Source: Acinetobacter venetianus RAG-1 = CIP 110063
Lineage (GTDB): Bacteria; Pseudomonadota; Gammaproteobacteria; Pseudomonadales; Moraxellaceae
Assembly (NCBI RefSeq): GCF_000368585.1
Contig: NZ_KB849558.1
Location: 538,722 to 602,721 of the forward strand
Length of the DNA stretch: 64,000 nt
Reading direction: 5' to 3'
Every line of letters begins with the position of its first letter. Within the stretch, counting starts at the first letter, position 1. Made by a program: the position numbers and the translations under genes. Under the pieces are notes generated by a model, which saw only the letters and a program-made list of their open reading frames with translations, had not been told where the DNA came from and searched no databases. Shown piece after piece: positions 24,418-33,038 of this stretch.

Positions 24418-26214
24418 ATGGGCATAATTGATGATAATTTAAACTGGGATTTGACCATCACCAATAATGGGATTAACAATTATTTTGAAAATATTACGAA
24501 TACAACAATTTCAGTCGGTGAAACTAAATCGATTAGAGTAGGAAGTACATTATTAGCTGATCAAATTTTTTACAATGCTAAACAGAGAAATGCATTAAAA
24601 AAAGCAGATTATATTCTTGTTGAAAAACAATCTGTAAATCAAAACAACGGTGGAAATTTTAACTTTTCTTTGCAAGAGTTGAATTTAGTCGCAACTGCTG
24701 AAAAAATCTATTCTACGATGCAATTAACGCCTGATCTTGATAATTTTATACAAGGTACTAGCGCAGTCGGTGACGTTAAAACAGTTCAACCACCACCACC
24801 TGAGTTATTTTATGATGCATACACGCTATCGAATGCTCAAAATATGCTTTTGCAGCAAAATAATATGTTTGTGCCCGATGAAGCGAACAACCCTTTTGCG
24901 AGTTTTAGCGGTGACATTGAAGCATTAGCAAATAGTCAATATAAGATCAATATTGGTGATCAACTACATACATACATTTATTTTAGATCAAGTCAAAATG
25001 AAGAATCGCTAGAAATTTATATTGATAATGTATCGTTTAGAGTTCAGGTTGCTGGACAAAATGCATTTAATTCAGTTGATCTAATCACAGAAATTGTTTT
25101 AAAAGTTGATCAAACTGTACAACTTCTAAGTTGCAACGGCTCTAATAATGTAAATCCGAATAACGGAGCATTACCAAGTAATTACGATAAGACCTCATTA
25201 TTTGTGAGTAAGGTTAGTGGTGCTGAAGTAGTTGAGCATACAGTAGCTCAGTATGTGCAACTAGCAAGAGGCAATAACTTAGTCGCTATTAGACCTTTAT
25301 CTGCATATTTCAAAGCGACTAAAGGCAAGTTCATGTTGAGTTTTGATAGCTCGAATTTGGGCGCATTTTATCTGTTCAATATGGAAAATCAACCAATTGA
25401 TAAGCTGACATATTCAGAAGTTGCAGCAAATTATTTAAATAATATGGCCCTAGCTATTCAAAATAATGCCGACGGTAATTTGTTTCTTTCATTCGGAAGT
25501 GTAGTTGCACAACCAGCATTAAGCTTACAATTTTCTGATGCAAGCGGAATTGAAGATTTTACTTTTGATTTAATTGATTTAAAGACGATTGATGTATATA
25601 GAAAACTGCAAAAAGTCGGTACTGTGAAATTGAGTAATGAACTATTTCCGTATTTTCAAACAGCATGTGAGTTGCCGATGCCTTTGTTTAATAGCTTCGG
25701 ATTTAATCTTAGTCAAAGTTTTGAGTTATTAAATTATAAGTTGCCTGATACTGCGTCAGATGGTGATATTTTTCATTTGCAAAGTGGCGGTACTCTTTTT
25801 AATAAAGAATTGCTTGTCGGCGATTACATCACTGTATATGCGAATAAAACAAATGTCTCAATTAATCGTTTACCTGAAGGTGATAAGCGAAAATCGCTTT
25901 ATGTATCACTTGTGACGGCATCTGGTACCAGTATTGACAATATCTTTGCCATTTACGATGTTGAGCTAGGGATTATTAGTTTGAGTGGTTATTTTTATAT
26001 GGGTTCGCCGTATACAGGATCTCTATTTTTAATAGATGTCACAGATATTCCAATCAAAAGTACGAAAAATTCATACAGTATAAATAATGGTGATATTACA
26101 CCTCTTACGATCTCTTCTATGGACGATAATACGCTGGCAGTTGTATTAAACAATTCATCGGCAACAGGACAACACGTAATTATAAACTCTGTTATTGCTG
26201 AGGTAAGCGCATGA
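24418..26214 (+). CDS. Large beta-rich virion protein
   Basis: The start is the ATG after an in-frame GTG. The 598-residue protein is rich in Asn, Ser and hydrophobic strands and lacks transmembrane segments. Residues about 10-70 (LTITNNGINNYFENITNTTISVGETKSIRVGS...NAKQRNAL) look like the same small domain found at the C-terminus of the protein at 28994 and in the protein at 29589. The remainder resembles fibre or decoration proteins in composition only. The following gene starts in an ATGA overlap. Probably surface-exposed on the virion. Confidence 0.55.
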   Translation: MGIIDDNLNWDLTITNNGINNYFENITNTTISVGETKSIRVGSTLLADQIFYNAKQRNALKKADYILVEKQSVNQNNGGNFNFSLQELNLVATAEKIYSTMQLTPDLDNFIQGTSAVGDVKTVQPPPPELFYDAYTLSNAQNMLLQQNNMFVPDEANNPFASFSGDIEALANSQYKINIGDQLHTYIYFRSSQNEESLEIYIDNVSFRVQVAGQNAFNSVDLITEIVLKVDQTVQLLSCNGSNNVNPNNGALPSNYDKTSLFVSKVSGAEVVEHTVAQYVQLARGNNLVAIRPLSAYFKATKGKFMLSFDSSNLGAFYLFNMENQPIDKLTYSEVAANYLNNMALAIQNNADGNLFLSFGSVVAQPALSLQFSDASGIEDFTFDLIDLKTIDVYRKLQKVGTVKLSNELFPYFQTACELPMPLFNSFGFNLSQSFELLNYKLPDTASDGDIFHLQSGGTLFNKELLVGDYITVYANKTNVSINRLPEGDKRKSLYVSLVTASGTSIDNIFAIYDVELGIISLSGYFYMGSPYTGSLFLIDVTDIPIKSTKNSYSINNGDITPLTISSMDDNTLAVVLNNSSATGQHVIINSVIAEVSA

Positions 26215-26636
26215 ATACTTATGATTTAACACAATCAGAAATTGCAAAGGTTTTGGTTAGTTTACCTACTCATATCGTAGATGGTTTCTGTAAACCTGTA
26301 TTCATTTTTGATTATGAAAAAGCACAACGTTTGTTAGATGACTTTGTTCTTCGTAGGGATACACTACCTAACTTATGGCCTGTTCAATTTAATTACATGC
26401 TTGCAAAAAGTGGATTGGATATTGCTATGAATAGTTTGCTAGATGCTCTACAAGATGTAGATATTGAAAAGTACGCAATGTACAAAGCTTATTTGAATGG
26501 AGCACGATATTATGAATTTGCTAAAACATATACAATGTATGAAGAAATTAAAGTAAAACTTATTGAGATTAATGCAGCTTTAGATTTTAGTCTCGAACAA
26601 TTAAAAACGATGTGGATAGAAGCTTCAAATGTATAA
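26211..26636 (+). CDS. Virion-unit helical protein
   Basis: This 141-residue mostly helical protein (QSEIAKVLVSLPTHIVDGFCKPVFIFDYEKAQRLLDDFVLRRDTLPNLW...) is coupled to the preceding gene by ATGA and is the last gene of the fibre unit. A TGGAAC element begins one base after its stop. No family is recognised; it could be a chaperone for the large protein encoded just upstream. Confidence 0.55.
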   Translation: MNTYDLTQSEIAKVLVSLPTHIVDGFCKPVFIFDYEKAQRLLDDFVLRRDTLPNLWPVQFNYMLAKSGLDIAMNSLLDALQDVDIEKYAMYKAYLNGARYYEFAKTYTMYEEIKVKLIEINAALDFSLEQLKTMWIEASNV

Positions 26637-26690
26637 ATGGAACTTCGCCATTCCTTCATGAGTAGTCATTTCATACTATCTAAAAGATAC
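26637..26690 (+). promoter_or_regulatory. Late-promoter-like element (site 7, weak)
   Basis: ATGGAAC directly after the previous stop codon, with AGT at +18-20 and TCATACT at +28. This has one mismatch in the first box and a poor second box. Confidence 0.4.
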
Positions 26691-26704
26691 TATTGAGATT
26701 AAAA

Positions 26705-27007
26705 ATGACTTTCCTCGTATTCAATGAAACAGAAAAAACTGTGGGTGATAAGGGCATGGTCGCCCAATGTACCTCAGCAATCTTTAATTACCAGGTGATT
26801 GGTGCTGATGCAGTAGTTGCGTTTTATGGAAGTAATCATCCAAAAGCCGACGTAAATATTGAAGAGCATTGGTCGCCAATTGTTACGGTATCAGCAGATA
26901 CACCAGATACGGAACCATTTAGACAACATGCATGGGATAAGATACGTTTCGTTGTCACAGCTGGTTTAGATGTCCAAATTTACGTTTCAAGTGGTGTATC
27001 AGGCTAG
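26705..27007 (+). CDS. Small protein preceding major capsid gene
   Basis: The start is the ATG giving MTFLVFNETEKTVGDKGMVAQCTSAIFNYQVIGADAVVAFYGSNHPK; an upstream TTG frame lacks a ribosome site. The 100-residue product is strand-rich (VVTVSADTPDTEPF...KIRFVVTAGLDVQIYVSSG), like small capsid decoration or tail-attachment proteins. It has its own element and terminator directly before the capsid gene, consistent with a head-decoration role, but no family is recognised. Confidence 0.5.
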   Translation: MTFLVFNETEKTVGDKGMVAQCTSAIFNYQVIGADAVVAFYGSNHPKADVNIEEHWSPIVTVSADTPDTEPFRQHAWDKIRFVVTAGLDVQIYVSSGVSG

Positions 27008-27026
27008 AACCAATAGAATAGTGAAT

Positions 27027-27055
27027 AAAAGCCCATCATTGTGATGGGCTTTTTT
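27027..27055 (+). terminator. Strong terminator before capsid unit
   Basis: A 12-bp stem AAAAGCCCATCA/TGATGGGCTTTT with a 3-nt loop is followed by more T residues. Confidence 0.85.
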
Positions 27056-27086
27056 ATTTTGAGAATAGAAATCTGAATTTGAGTAA

Positions 27087-27130
27087 TTGGAACTAAGCAA
27101 AATTAAGTTTTTGTGGCGTGCGAAATTAAG
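27087..27130 (+). promoter_or_regulatory. Late-promoter-like element before capsid gene (site 8)
   Basis: TTGGAAC with the box GCGAAATTAAG at about +27. The capsid ATG lies 74 nt after the motif, giving a longer leader than at hairpin sites. Confidence 0.5.
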
Positions 27131-27166
27131 TTATCAATTTTCAAAAACCTATATGCAGGTGAAAAA

Positions 27167-28921
27167 ATGTCAGTTTTATCTGATTCTCAAAACGCACAAT
27201 TCCAAGCACAATTATTAGCTACTGCACAATGTCAAAACTATTTTTACCAAAATGGTGATACGACAGGTTTTGATAGTGCAAACCACATGGTCGAAACTCG
27301 TCCTACTTCGCTAAATAAAATTCTTGATATCGTAGGCTTTGATAGCGCATCTGATATTGATGGAGCAATCAAAGTTGGCTTATCTCAATATCAATACTGT
27401 CATGGCGGTGAATTGCCACATCCTTCCGTTTTAGCGACGGCATTAAATGCTGGTCTATCGGTTGCAAGTAAGATTCAACCTCTTGCAAGTAAATTTCAGG
27501 AAGTTGAAGATGGCTTTGATGACGCGAGTAATACCCACCAAGAATCCGTCAGTATTGTACCCGCCGTAACAGTTGCAACGATTGCAACCTTAATTGCTTT
27601 TGCATCTCCGATCATTGCATATATTCCTAATAGCAATGGATCAAATGAAGTACCTATTGTTGCAGTTCGATTTACTACGGATCGTGCATTTGGTGCGATG
27701 GATAAAGGTGAATACCTTGATGGTGTGAATGCATCAAAACCATATTCAGAAGGTCGTTTCCGTTTTGCATTAAGTAATGGTGGTGCGGGTGTAACATATA
27801 CAGCTACTGCACGCACCAAATATGCTGATTTTGCGGCTAAAACACCTGATACGAACGCACCGTTACTACCATTTATCGCAGGTAATATTTCGATTCGAAT
27901 TAATGGTAAAGAAGTAGCTCATACTCGCAATCGTAGTAAATCCAAGTTAGAAGGCCAAATTTCAGCGATTGCAGAGAAAGCAGCAAAAATTGCGGGTACT
28001 GAATACCGAGTAACGGGCAGTACTATTAACATCGATACCAGTACAATTTCAGTTACCCTTGATCAAGAGTTACCAGTTGGTGCTAAGTTAGAAGTGTTTT
28101 TAGTTGCTGATTATGATGCGCGTGATGGTTCAAACAAATTTAAGCTTGATCCCGTCGGTGTGAGCATCGTTTCAGATTATGAAACAATGGTTAGCTCGCC
28201 AATTGTGACTCAAATCCGCGCATCAAAACTTCTGGTTAATCAGATTACCAATGAATTAAATGTAGGTTTTGTTGGTACTGCTTTATCGTTGATGCAAGGC
28301 AAAATCTATTTAGAACAAACGGTGCGATTATTAGCCGAAGGTAAAGAACGTGCTCAATATAATCAGCGTGAATTTACGTTTGATGCGAGTCGTGGTGTTA
28401 CTGGTAATTTAGCGGCGGCATACAACACTACGGGCGATTTGTTTGGCGAGTTAATGAAATATATCGAAGCTGCCAAAACTGGAATTGTTCAAGACTCTGG
28501 TGGTGCAACCGTTGGTTTTGATTTGTATGTTGGTGATAGTGCAAAAGTATTCTTTGCTCAATTATCTTCTGACAAGATGCCAACAAAAACAGGTGCAACC
28601 GCAGGTCATGGTCAAATTGTTCGTATTGGTACGCTGGCAGATGGAACAAATGTTTACCATGTCCCTAGTTCAGCTGAGGCACTTGTTGAATCAGAACAAG
28701 CTTTCGAAATGCTGTTAGTTGGTCGTGGAAGTGAACCTGTTCGCAATCCTCTTGTCGGCTTTATTGAAATGCCTTTAACAGTGAGTGAGGCAACACCTGA
28801 TCCGCGTGAGACGTTGCTTGGACTAATCGGTTCCCAAGCAGCTGAATTGAATCCTTTAGATCGATATGCCGATCAATTCGCGCTTATTAATGCATTGAAT
28901 ATGCCGAAACTTAAAAATTAA
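27167..28921 (+). CDS. Probable major capsid protein
   Basis: This protein of about 584 residues is read from the ATG after AGGTG; a longer frame adds 18 residues without a ribosome site. Capsid-like features are size, a unit of its own bounded by strong terminators, an N-terminal helical arm, a beta-rich core and a C-terminal stretch (LLVGRGSEPVRNPLVGFIEMPLTV) of the kind seen near the end of HK97-fold capsid proteins. A middle domain (NISIRINGKEVAHTRNRSKSKLEGQ...) may be an inserted surface domain. The call is by composition, size and context. Confidence 0.6.
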   Translation: MSVLSDSQNAQFQAQLLATAQCQNYFYQNGDTTGFDSANHMVETRPTSLNKILDIVGFDSASDIDGAIKVGLSQYQYCHGGELPHPSVLATALNAGLSVASKIQPLASKFQEVEDGFDDASNTHQESVSIVPAVTVATIATLIAFASPIIAYIPNSNGSNEVPIVAVRFTTDRAFGAMDKGEYLDGVNASKPYSEGRFRFALSNGGAGVTYTATARTKYADFAAKTPDTNAPLLPFIAGNISIRINGKEVAHTRNRSKSKLEGQISAIAEKAAKIAGTEYRVTGSTINIDTSTISVTLDQELPVGAKLEVFLVADYDARDGSNKFKLDPVGVSIVSDYETMVSSPIVTQIRASKLLVNQITNELNVGFVGTALSLMQGKIYLEQTVRLLAEGKERAQYNQREFTFDASRGVTGNLAAAYNTTGDLFGELMKYIEAAKTGIVQDSGGATVGFDLYVGDSAKVFFAQLSSDKMPTKTGATAGHGQIVRIGTLADGTNVYHVPSSAEALVESEQAFEMLLVGRGSEPVRNPLVGFIEMPLTVSEATPDPRETLLGLIGSQAAELNPLDRYADQFALINALNMPKLKN

Positions 28922-28933
28922 TACATCAAAGCT

Positions 28934-28966
28934 AAGGCACTTTAGGGTGCCTTTGTTGTTTTTTTT
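28934..28966 (+). terminator. Terminator after capsid gene
   Basis: Stem AAGGCAC/GTGCCTT with a 6-nt loop and a long T-rich tail. Confidence 0.8.
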
Positions 28967-28993
28967 AATATCAAAAAGATTAGGTGAATACAA

Positions 28994-29596
28994 ATGACTG
29001 AAGTTAAAACCAATGGGACTGATGAACAATCAAATGAAGAAGTTGTAACTGGTCCGAAGAAAAGAGGTCCTAAACCTAAACAGTCTCTTACTCAAGTAGA
29101 TCCTAAAGTGAGTGCTGACAAGACTGAACAGCAGAATAATCAAACTAAGAGTTCAGATGATTCTAATGCAAATGATGTAAACACTGATGATGCTGTGAAT
29201 GATGAAGCAGGCAATACTGGTTCAACTGATGCGGCTACTAACGCAGAAGTATCAATTCATGAAAATTCATCTTCCCAAGCAGAGCTAGAAAAAGCGAAAG
29301 ATGAATTGAAAGAACAACAGTCAAATTCAATGCCTGACGATGGTAAATTGAACAACGAAAAAAGTGTTGTAGATTCTCAATTGCCTCCAGAACTAACGAG
29401 AAGAAATGATCTTGTCATTGACGTTAAAAACAATGGGTTGAGTACGATCTTTGAACCAACTTCAAAGACAACACTTAAACCAGGTGAATCAGCAACGATT
29501 GAATGCTCTTCCAAAATGATTAAGCATTCTGTTTTAAATAATATTAAGCAGTTGAACAGTCTAGGCAAAAATGTAGAGGTTCTAAGCAATGAATGA
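28994..29596 (+). CDS. Acidic disordered protein with AT-hook-like start
   Basis: This 200-residue protein has a basic, Pro-Gly-Arg/Lys element near residues 22-30 (GPKKRGPKPK) like an AT-hook. A long Asp/Asn/Ser/Glu-rich disordered middle follows. The C-terminal domain of about 60 residues (LVIDVKNNGLSTIFEPTSKTTLKPGESATIEC...NIKQLNSLG) is repeated in the next protein. It follows the capsid gene, so a head-decoration or capsid-associated DNA-binding role is plausible. It overlaps the next gene by 8 nt. Confidence 0.55.
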   Translation: MTEVKTNGTDEQSNEEVVTGPKKRGPKPKQSLTQVDPKVSADKTEQQNNQTKSSDDSNANDVNTDDAVNDEAGNTGSTDAATNAEVSIHENSSSQAELEKAKDELKEQQSNSMPDDGKLNNEKSVVDSQLPPELTRRNDLVIDVKNNGLSTIFEPTSKTTLKPGESATIECSSKMIKHSVLNNIKQLNSLGKNVEVLSNE

Positions 29597-29852
29597 GTTT
29601 CAGGGAACAAATCCAATTCTAGAGATATTAGGTGATGAACCAACGATTCGTGATATTACGGTTTCTAATAATTCAAGCCTTAAAATCGTAGAGCCATTAA
29701 CTGGTGTTTCTTTAGATGACGGTACAGTAATACGTGTGCATGGAGACATAGCTCTACAAGAAATTCAAAACAACATTGATCAGCTTAACAGTCTGAAAGG
29801 AACGGATATTTCCTTTACGGCTGAACAGGTTGTTGAAGAACCAAGCCCGTAA
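29589..29852 (+). CDS. Small paralogue of the preceding C-terminal domain
   Basis: This 87-residue protein has a core ITVSNNSSLKIVEPLTGVSLDDGTVIRVHGDIALQEIQNNIDQLNSLKG that aligns with the C-terminal domain of the protein just upstream: shared NN, EP, L..G, I, and a terminal NI.QLNSL helix. It has an 8-nt overlap and the same unit. It appears to be a stand-alone copy of that domain, probably a capsid or tail decoration subunit. Confidence 0.55.
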   Translation: MNEFQGTNPILEILGDEPTIRDITVSNNSSLKIVEPLTGVSLDDGTVIRVHGDIALQEIQNNIDQLNSLKGTDISFTAEQVVEEPSP

Positions 29853-29877
29853 TTTAGTTTTCATTAGTGTATGTCAT

Positions 29878-29909
29878 AAAAACTCTGCATTACTTAGCAG
29901 AGTTTTTTT
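29878..29909 (+). terminator. Terminator abutting next late element
   Basis: Stem AAAACTCTGC/GCAGAGTTTT with an 8-nt loop and T-run, then ATTGGAAC within two bases. Confidence 0.8.
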
Positions 29910-29910
29910 A

Positions 29911-29955
29911 TTGGAACATCACAAATACTTAGAAACATCAAAGCGCAAAATAACC
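29911..29955 (+). promoter_or_regulatory. Late-promoter-like element before sheath genes (site 9)
   Basis: TTGGAAC followed by GCGCAAAATAACC with its C at +29, one of the clearest second boxes. Confidence 0.6.
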
Positions 29956-29981
29956 ATAACGTTTAGCCAAAGGCAAACAAA

Positions 29982-30281
29982 GTGAACACAACAAAGATTT
30001 TAGGTGAAGCGGTTGGTATTCAAAGCCAAGGTGTAGTTGATAAAACTGAAGCTCAAACAAGCGAAGGGCTTACTTCGGCTGTAATTGTTGGTCGGTTCTT
30101 GCGTGGACGAACTGATAAACCAATGACAATTCATCAAGGGAATATACGCGGTCAACTAGGTTATGAACCCAATAATTTAGATTACATCGCCGTACAAGAT
30201 TGTTTGGATACAGGTGTACCAAACATTCAAGTTCTGCGTATAGGTCCAACTTTAAATAGCGAGCCCGAGCCAGCGGAGTAA
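29982..30281 (+). CDS. Separate sheath N-terminal piece
   Basis: This 99-residue protein starts with GTG, following AGGC/AAAC-rich leader. Its sequence from KILGEAVGIQSQGVVDKTE through VGRFLRGRTDKPMTIHQGNIRGQLGYEPNNLDYIAVQDCLDTGVPNIQVLRIG resembles the N-terminal domain of phage tail sheath proteins. It is nearly identical to the start of the protein at 49204. It ends 2 nt before the sheath-like gene, so sheath function may be split over two polypeptides, or this is a free copy of the end-attachment domain. Confidence 0.6.
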   Translation: MNTTKILGEAVGIQSQGVVDKTEAQTSEGLTSAVIVGRFLRGRTDKPMTIHQGNIRGQLGYEPNNLDYIAVQDCLDTGVPNIQVLRIGPTLNSEPEPAE

Positions 30282-30283
30282 AT

Positions 30284-31567
30284 ATGTCAAACCTAAAATT
30301 AGCTAGTAATGGTAGTTTAGTTTTAAATGGTAGTAATCCAGCTGTTTTAGACCTAGACTTCTTAACTCATAGTTATCTACAAAATACAGAATTAGAAATC
30401 TCATTTTTTAGCAAAGTAAGTTTACCTTTAGTCTTAGAGGACATCACTTTAAAGCTTAAAATTGTTGATTCTATTACTGGTGATGAAGTGATAAGTATTC
30501 AGGGTATTCTTGATTCTGATCCTGAAAATTTATCGTCAATTGTTGCTGTCGCTGATGCGACTGAAGAATTCGAACAATTTGACTTAGTGCTAAATGACGC
30601 GCTAAGTGCAGTTTTATTGTGTAGTGCGTTTAACCCATTAAATGGCCTTGGTCGTAACAAAACGGTATTAGCTTTACCAGATGAGTTACCACCTCAATTT
30701 AATGCAGATCAGACCTATACATTACTTACCAATTTGGTAGATAAGCCTTCATATCTGACCTTACCTAATGGTAATGATCTTGAAGTTTATGTTGCTTTAC
30801 TAAGAGCTGCTGAAAAGTTAAATATTCCTTTGGATATTGAGGTTGATCCTTCAATTACAGCAAATCAGGCAGCGCAATTTGCCAATAGTTTAGACGCTCA
30901 ATCCCATCAAGTTCAGTTGATTTGGTCGCCTAATCTATGTCGACCTCGTGACGCAGTTTCTTTGCGTGGACGGAAGGTTTTAGCGACATATATTGGTCAG
31001 TACATTGGCGATAAATTACTTCGAAATGCAAGAACCAATGCGCAGGGATACGCACCAATTCAATATGCAGTTGCATGGAAAGATTATCCATTCAAGAAAA
31101 AAGCTTTAGAGCTGCGTCCCGATATTGTACTCGATGAGCCAACAATAGAAATGCTTGCAAAAGCTAAAGTAAACGTTGTTCGTCCTATCAAGTTTGACAG
31201 TGTCCGTTATGTACTAAGTGATGTATTTACTCAAAAACAAAGCAAGAATAGCGCTTTACGACTAGTGAATGCTTCAGAAATTGCAATGCGGACAAAAAAC
31301 GATGTCGTAGACATTCTAAAAAATCATATGTTGAAACCAACTGAAGACTATTTAGAAAAGGCCAGTAAAGAAATTGATAAATATTTATCTGGAGCAGCGA
31401 CTTCAGGTTGGTTAAAGCCAGCAGAAGATTTAAACGGTAAGCCATTCGAGTTTCGTTTAACTCCAGATAATGATTACCCATTCGAGCGAGTTCGTTTGTA
31501 TTTGGCACGCCGTCCAGAGGGTGCGACTCGTACAGTAGTCTTTGATGACGATATCTTAGTTAAATAA
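30284..31567 (+). CDS. Tail sheath protein, main part
   Basis: This 427-residue protein is acidic and beta-rich at the N-terminus. The second half fits contractile sheath proteins: SPNLCRPRDAVSLRGRKVLATYIGQYIGDKLLRNARTNAQGYAPIQYAVAWKDYPF, then a helix-rich end with RLYLARRPEGATRTVVFDDDILV. Sheath subunits form the contractile sleeve around the tube. The gene is located 2 nt after the separate N-terminal piece. Confidence is moderate because the match is to fold pattern, not to one motif. Confidence 0.6.
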   Translation: MSNLKLASNGSLVLNGSNPAVLDLDFLTHSYLQNTELEISFFSKVSLPLVLEDITLKLKIVDSITGDEVISIQGILDSDPENLSSIVAVADATEEFEQFDLVLNDALSAVLLCSAFNPLNGLGRNKTVLALPDELPPQFNADQTYTLLTNLVDKPSYLTLPNGNDLEVYVALLRAAEKLNIPLDIEVDPSITANQAAQFANSLDAQSHQVQLIWSPNLCRPRDAVSLRGRKVLATYIGQYIGDKLLRNARTNAQGYAPIQYAVAWKDYPFKKKALELRPDIVLDEPTIEMLAKAKVNVVRPIKFDSVRYVLSDVFTQKQSKNSALRLVNASEIAMRTKNDVVDILKNHMLKPTEDYLEKASKEIDKYLSGAATSGWLKPAEDLNGKPFEFRLTPDNDYPFERVRLYLARRPEGATRTVVFDDDILVK

Positions 31568-31580
31568 ATAGGTGGTAAAA

Positions 31581-32357
31581 ATGTTTGGTTGCACTAATCC
31601 ATTTAATCAGAAACCGCAACAAAACGTATTGCGAGATTTCGATTCGGCTGCTGCTGAAATTAACAGTAGTTTAAATTCAATCACTAGCTCAATTCGAGAA
31701 GAATTATCCTTTATTGAGCATGTACGTGAATTAGCTTTAAATATCGTTTCAGACTTGGTAGATGCTGTTATTGATAACACATTAGATGAAAATGAGTTGC
31801 CAACGGACCGTTTAGATTCTCTAATTTTAGATGCAATTGACGAAATTGATGATGAAAATGGCACATTAGAAAATTCATTAGTGGCTTCATTAGATGATGC
31901 TTTCTCTACCTTCGGGGTTGATGATTCTGTAATTGCAGAAATCTTTAGCGATAACGTTGAAGCAGCGGATGCTGCGATTGAAGTGGCTGCAAGTACAGTG
32001 ATTGCCAACATGCCAGATGAAGGTGATCCATTAGATGAATTGGTTCGTGAATTTATCTACGGTGAACCAGATGAAGAAGAGGGATTTGACTCTGTTGGTG
32101 GCAAGAAAAAGCTTTCTCGTGGTCAAATGAGTGTCAAATCTGTTGGTGGTCGTAAAGTACGTTATAAGGCGATTGCAGCAATCCGTAACGGTGTAAAAAA
32201 GATTGTGAATAAGCGCTTACCAGGTCAAAAAATTCGACTTTCTTCTGAACAAAAGGCTGGACTGAAGAAAGCAAATTTAAAAGCCCGTTCTGCAAATGCC
32301 TTAAGAAAGCGCATGAAGTCCCTTCTTAAAGGTAAGAAGATCGGTTTGTATAAATAG
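31581..32357 (+). CDS. Virion-unit protein: acidic half, basic half
   Basis: The ATG follows AGGTGG. Of about 258 residues, the first 165 are strongly acidic and helical and the last 90 strongly basic (KKLSRGQMSVKSVGGRKVRYKAIAAIRNGVKKIVNKRLPGQKIRL...KRMKSLLKGKKIGLYK). The charge split suggests a DNA- or nucleoprotein-binding tail and an acidic mimic or assembly part. No family is recognised. It shares the sheath unit and is closed by a strong terminator. Confidence 0.55.
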   Translation: MFGCTNPFNQKPQQNVLRDFDSAAAEINSSLNSITSSIREELSFIEHVRELALNIVSDLVDAVIDNTLDENELPTDRLDSLILDAIDEIDDENGTLENSLVASLDDAFSTFGVDDSVIAEIFSDNVEAADAAIEVAASTVIANMPDEGDPLDELVREFIYGEPDEEEGFDSVGGKKKLSRGQMSVKSVGGRKVRYKAIAAIRNGVKKIVNKRLPGQKIRLSSEQKAGLKKANLKARSANALRKRMKSLLKGKKIGLYK

Positions 32358-32366
32358 CATCTAAAT

Positions 32367-32400
32367 AAAAAGACCACATAAATATATGTGGTCTTTTTTT
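32367..32400. terminator. Bidirectional terminator
   Basis: A 14-bp stem AAAAAGACCACATA/TATGTGGTCTTTTT with A-run and T-run on both sides, placed between the plus-strand unit and the convergent lipoprotein gene. Confidence 0.9.
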
Positions 32401-32409
32401 CTATGTTAA

Positions 32410-32862
32410 TTATTCCATTTCAACTTCAATTAATTTTGAAAGATAGCCATTATTATCATAAGAAAATCTATAAAGCTTAGTAACCCCATTTGGAGAAGTT
32501 TCTACCAATGATTTGTCTGCGTCTTTGGTCGCTTTTAATGCAATATCTAATAGTTTGCTTGCAACGGTTGTATTGTCAGATTTATCAGAAATTTTTGATA
32601 ACTTCCACCCATCAGTGATATCGAAAGAAATATCTGACTTAGCAAGAAAGTTCCATGTTTTAACCCGATATCGGTCATTATAGTTTGGAAGCCAAATAAT
32701 TTCAGAAGTATAGGCTTGATTAGTTGATTTGATTAATAGGTATGGTTCAGGTTTATAGAAGTCGAAACCATCTCCATCACCTCCTTTTTTAATTGAATAA
32801 CCAGCACAGCCTGATAATAGCGTGATAAAAGCCAAGACTATTGATGATGTAATAAATTTCAT
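32410..32862 (-). CDS. Lipoprotein, reverse-strand accessory gene
   Basis: This 150-residue protein has a lipobox LLSGC and lipid-anchored Cys19, then a Gly/Asp-rich segment (KKGGDGDGFDFYKPEP) and a strand-rich domain ending VTKLYRFSYDNNGYLSKLIEV. No known family is recognised. Orientation opposite to the virion genes, its own GGGGC ribosome region and placement between a terminator and the next TTGGAAC mark it as an inserted accessory gene, probably expressed in the lysogen at the cell surface. Confidence 0.65.
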   Translation of the reverse strand: MKFITSSIVLAFITLLSGCAGYSIKKGGDGDGFDFYKPEPYLLIKSTNQAYTSEIIWLPNYNDRYRVKTWNFLAKSDISFDITDGWKLSKISDKSDNTTVASKLLDIALKATKDADKSLVETSPNGVTKLYRFSYDNNGYLSKLIEVEME

Positions 32863-32969
32863 TGTTTTGCCCCTTATATAATTTTTTCTCTTTAATTTTA
32901 ATAGCTAATTATTTGTATTAGCATATTATTTATACAATTTATGTGAGTTGATCTCAATAGTTATTATTG

Positions 32970-33025
32970 TTGGAACAAGATTAATAGGCACAAATCAATA
33001 AGATTCAAAATATGCGTATCACTTA
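32970..33025 (+). promoter_or_regulatory. Late-promoter-like element (site 10)
   Basis: TTGGAAC with TCAAAAT whose C is at +30. A TCAAAAT/ATTTGA pairing is possible in the leader just before the gene. Confidence 0.6.
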
Positions 33026-33038
33026 AGATTTGAGAATA

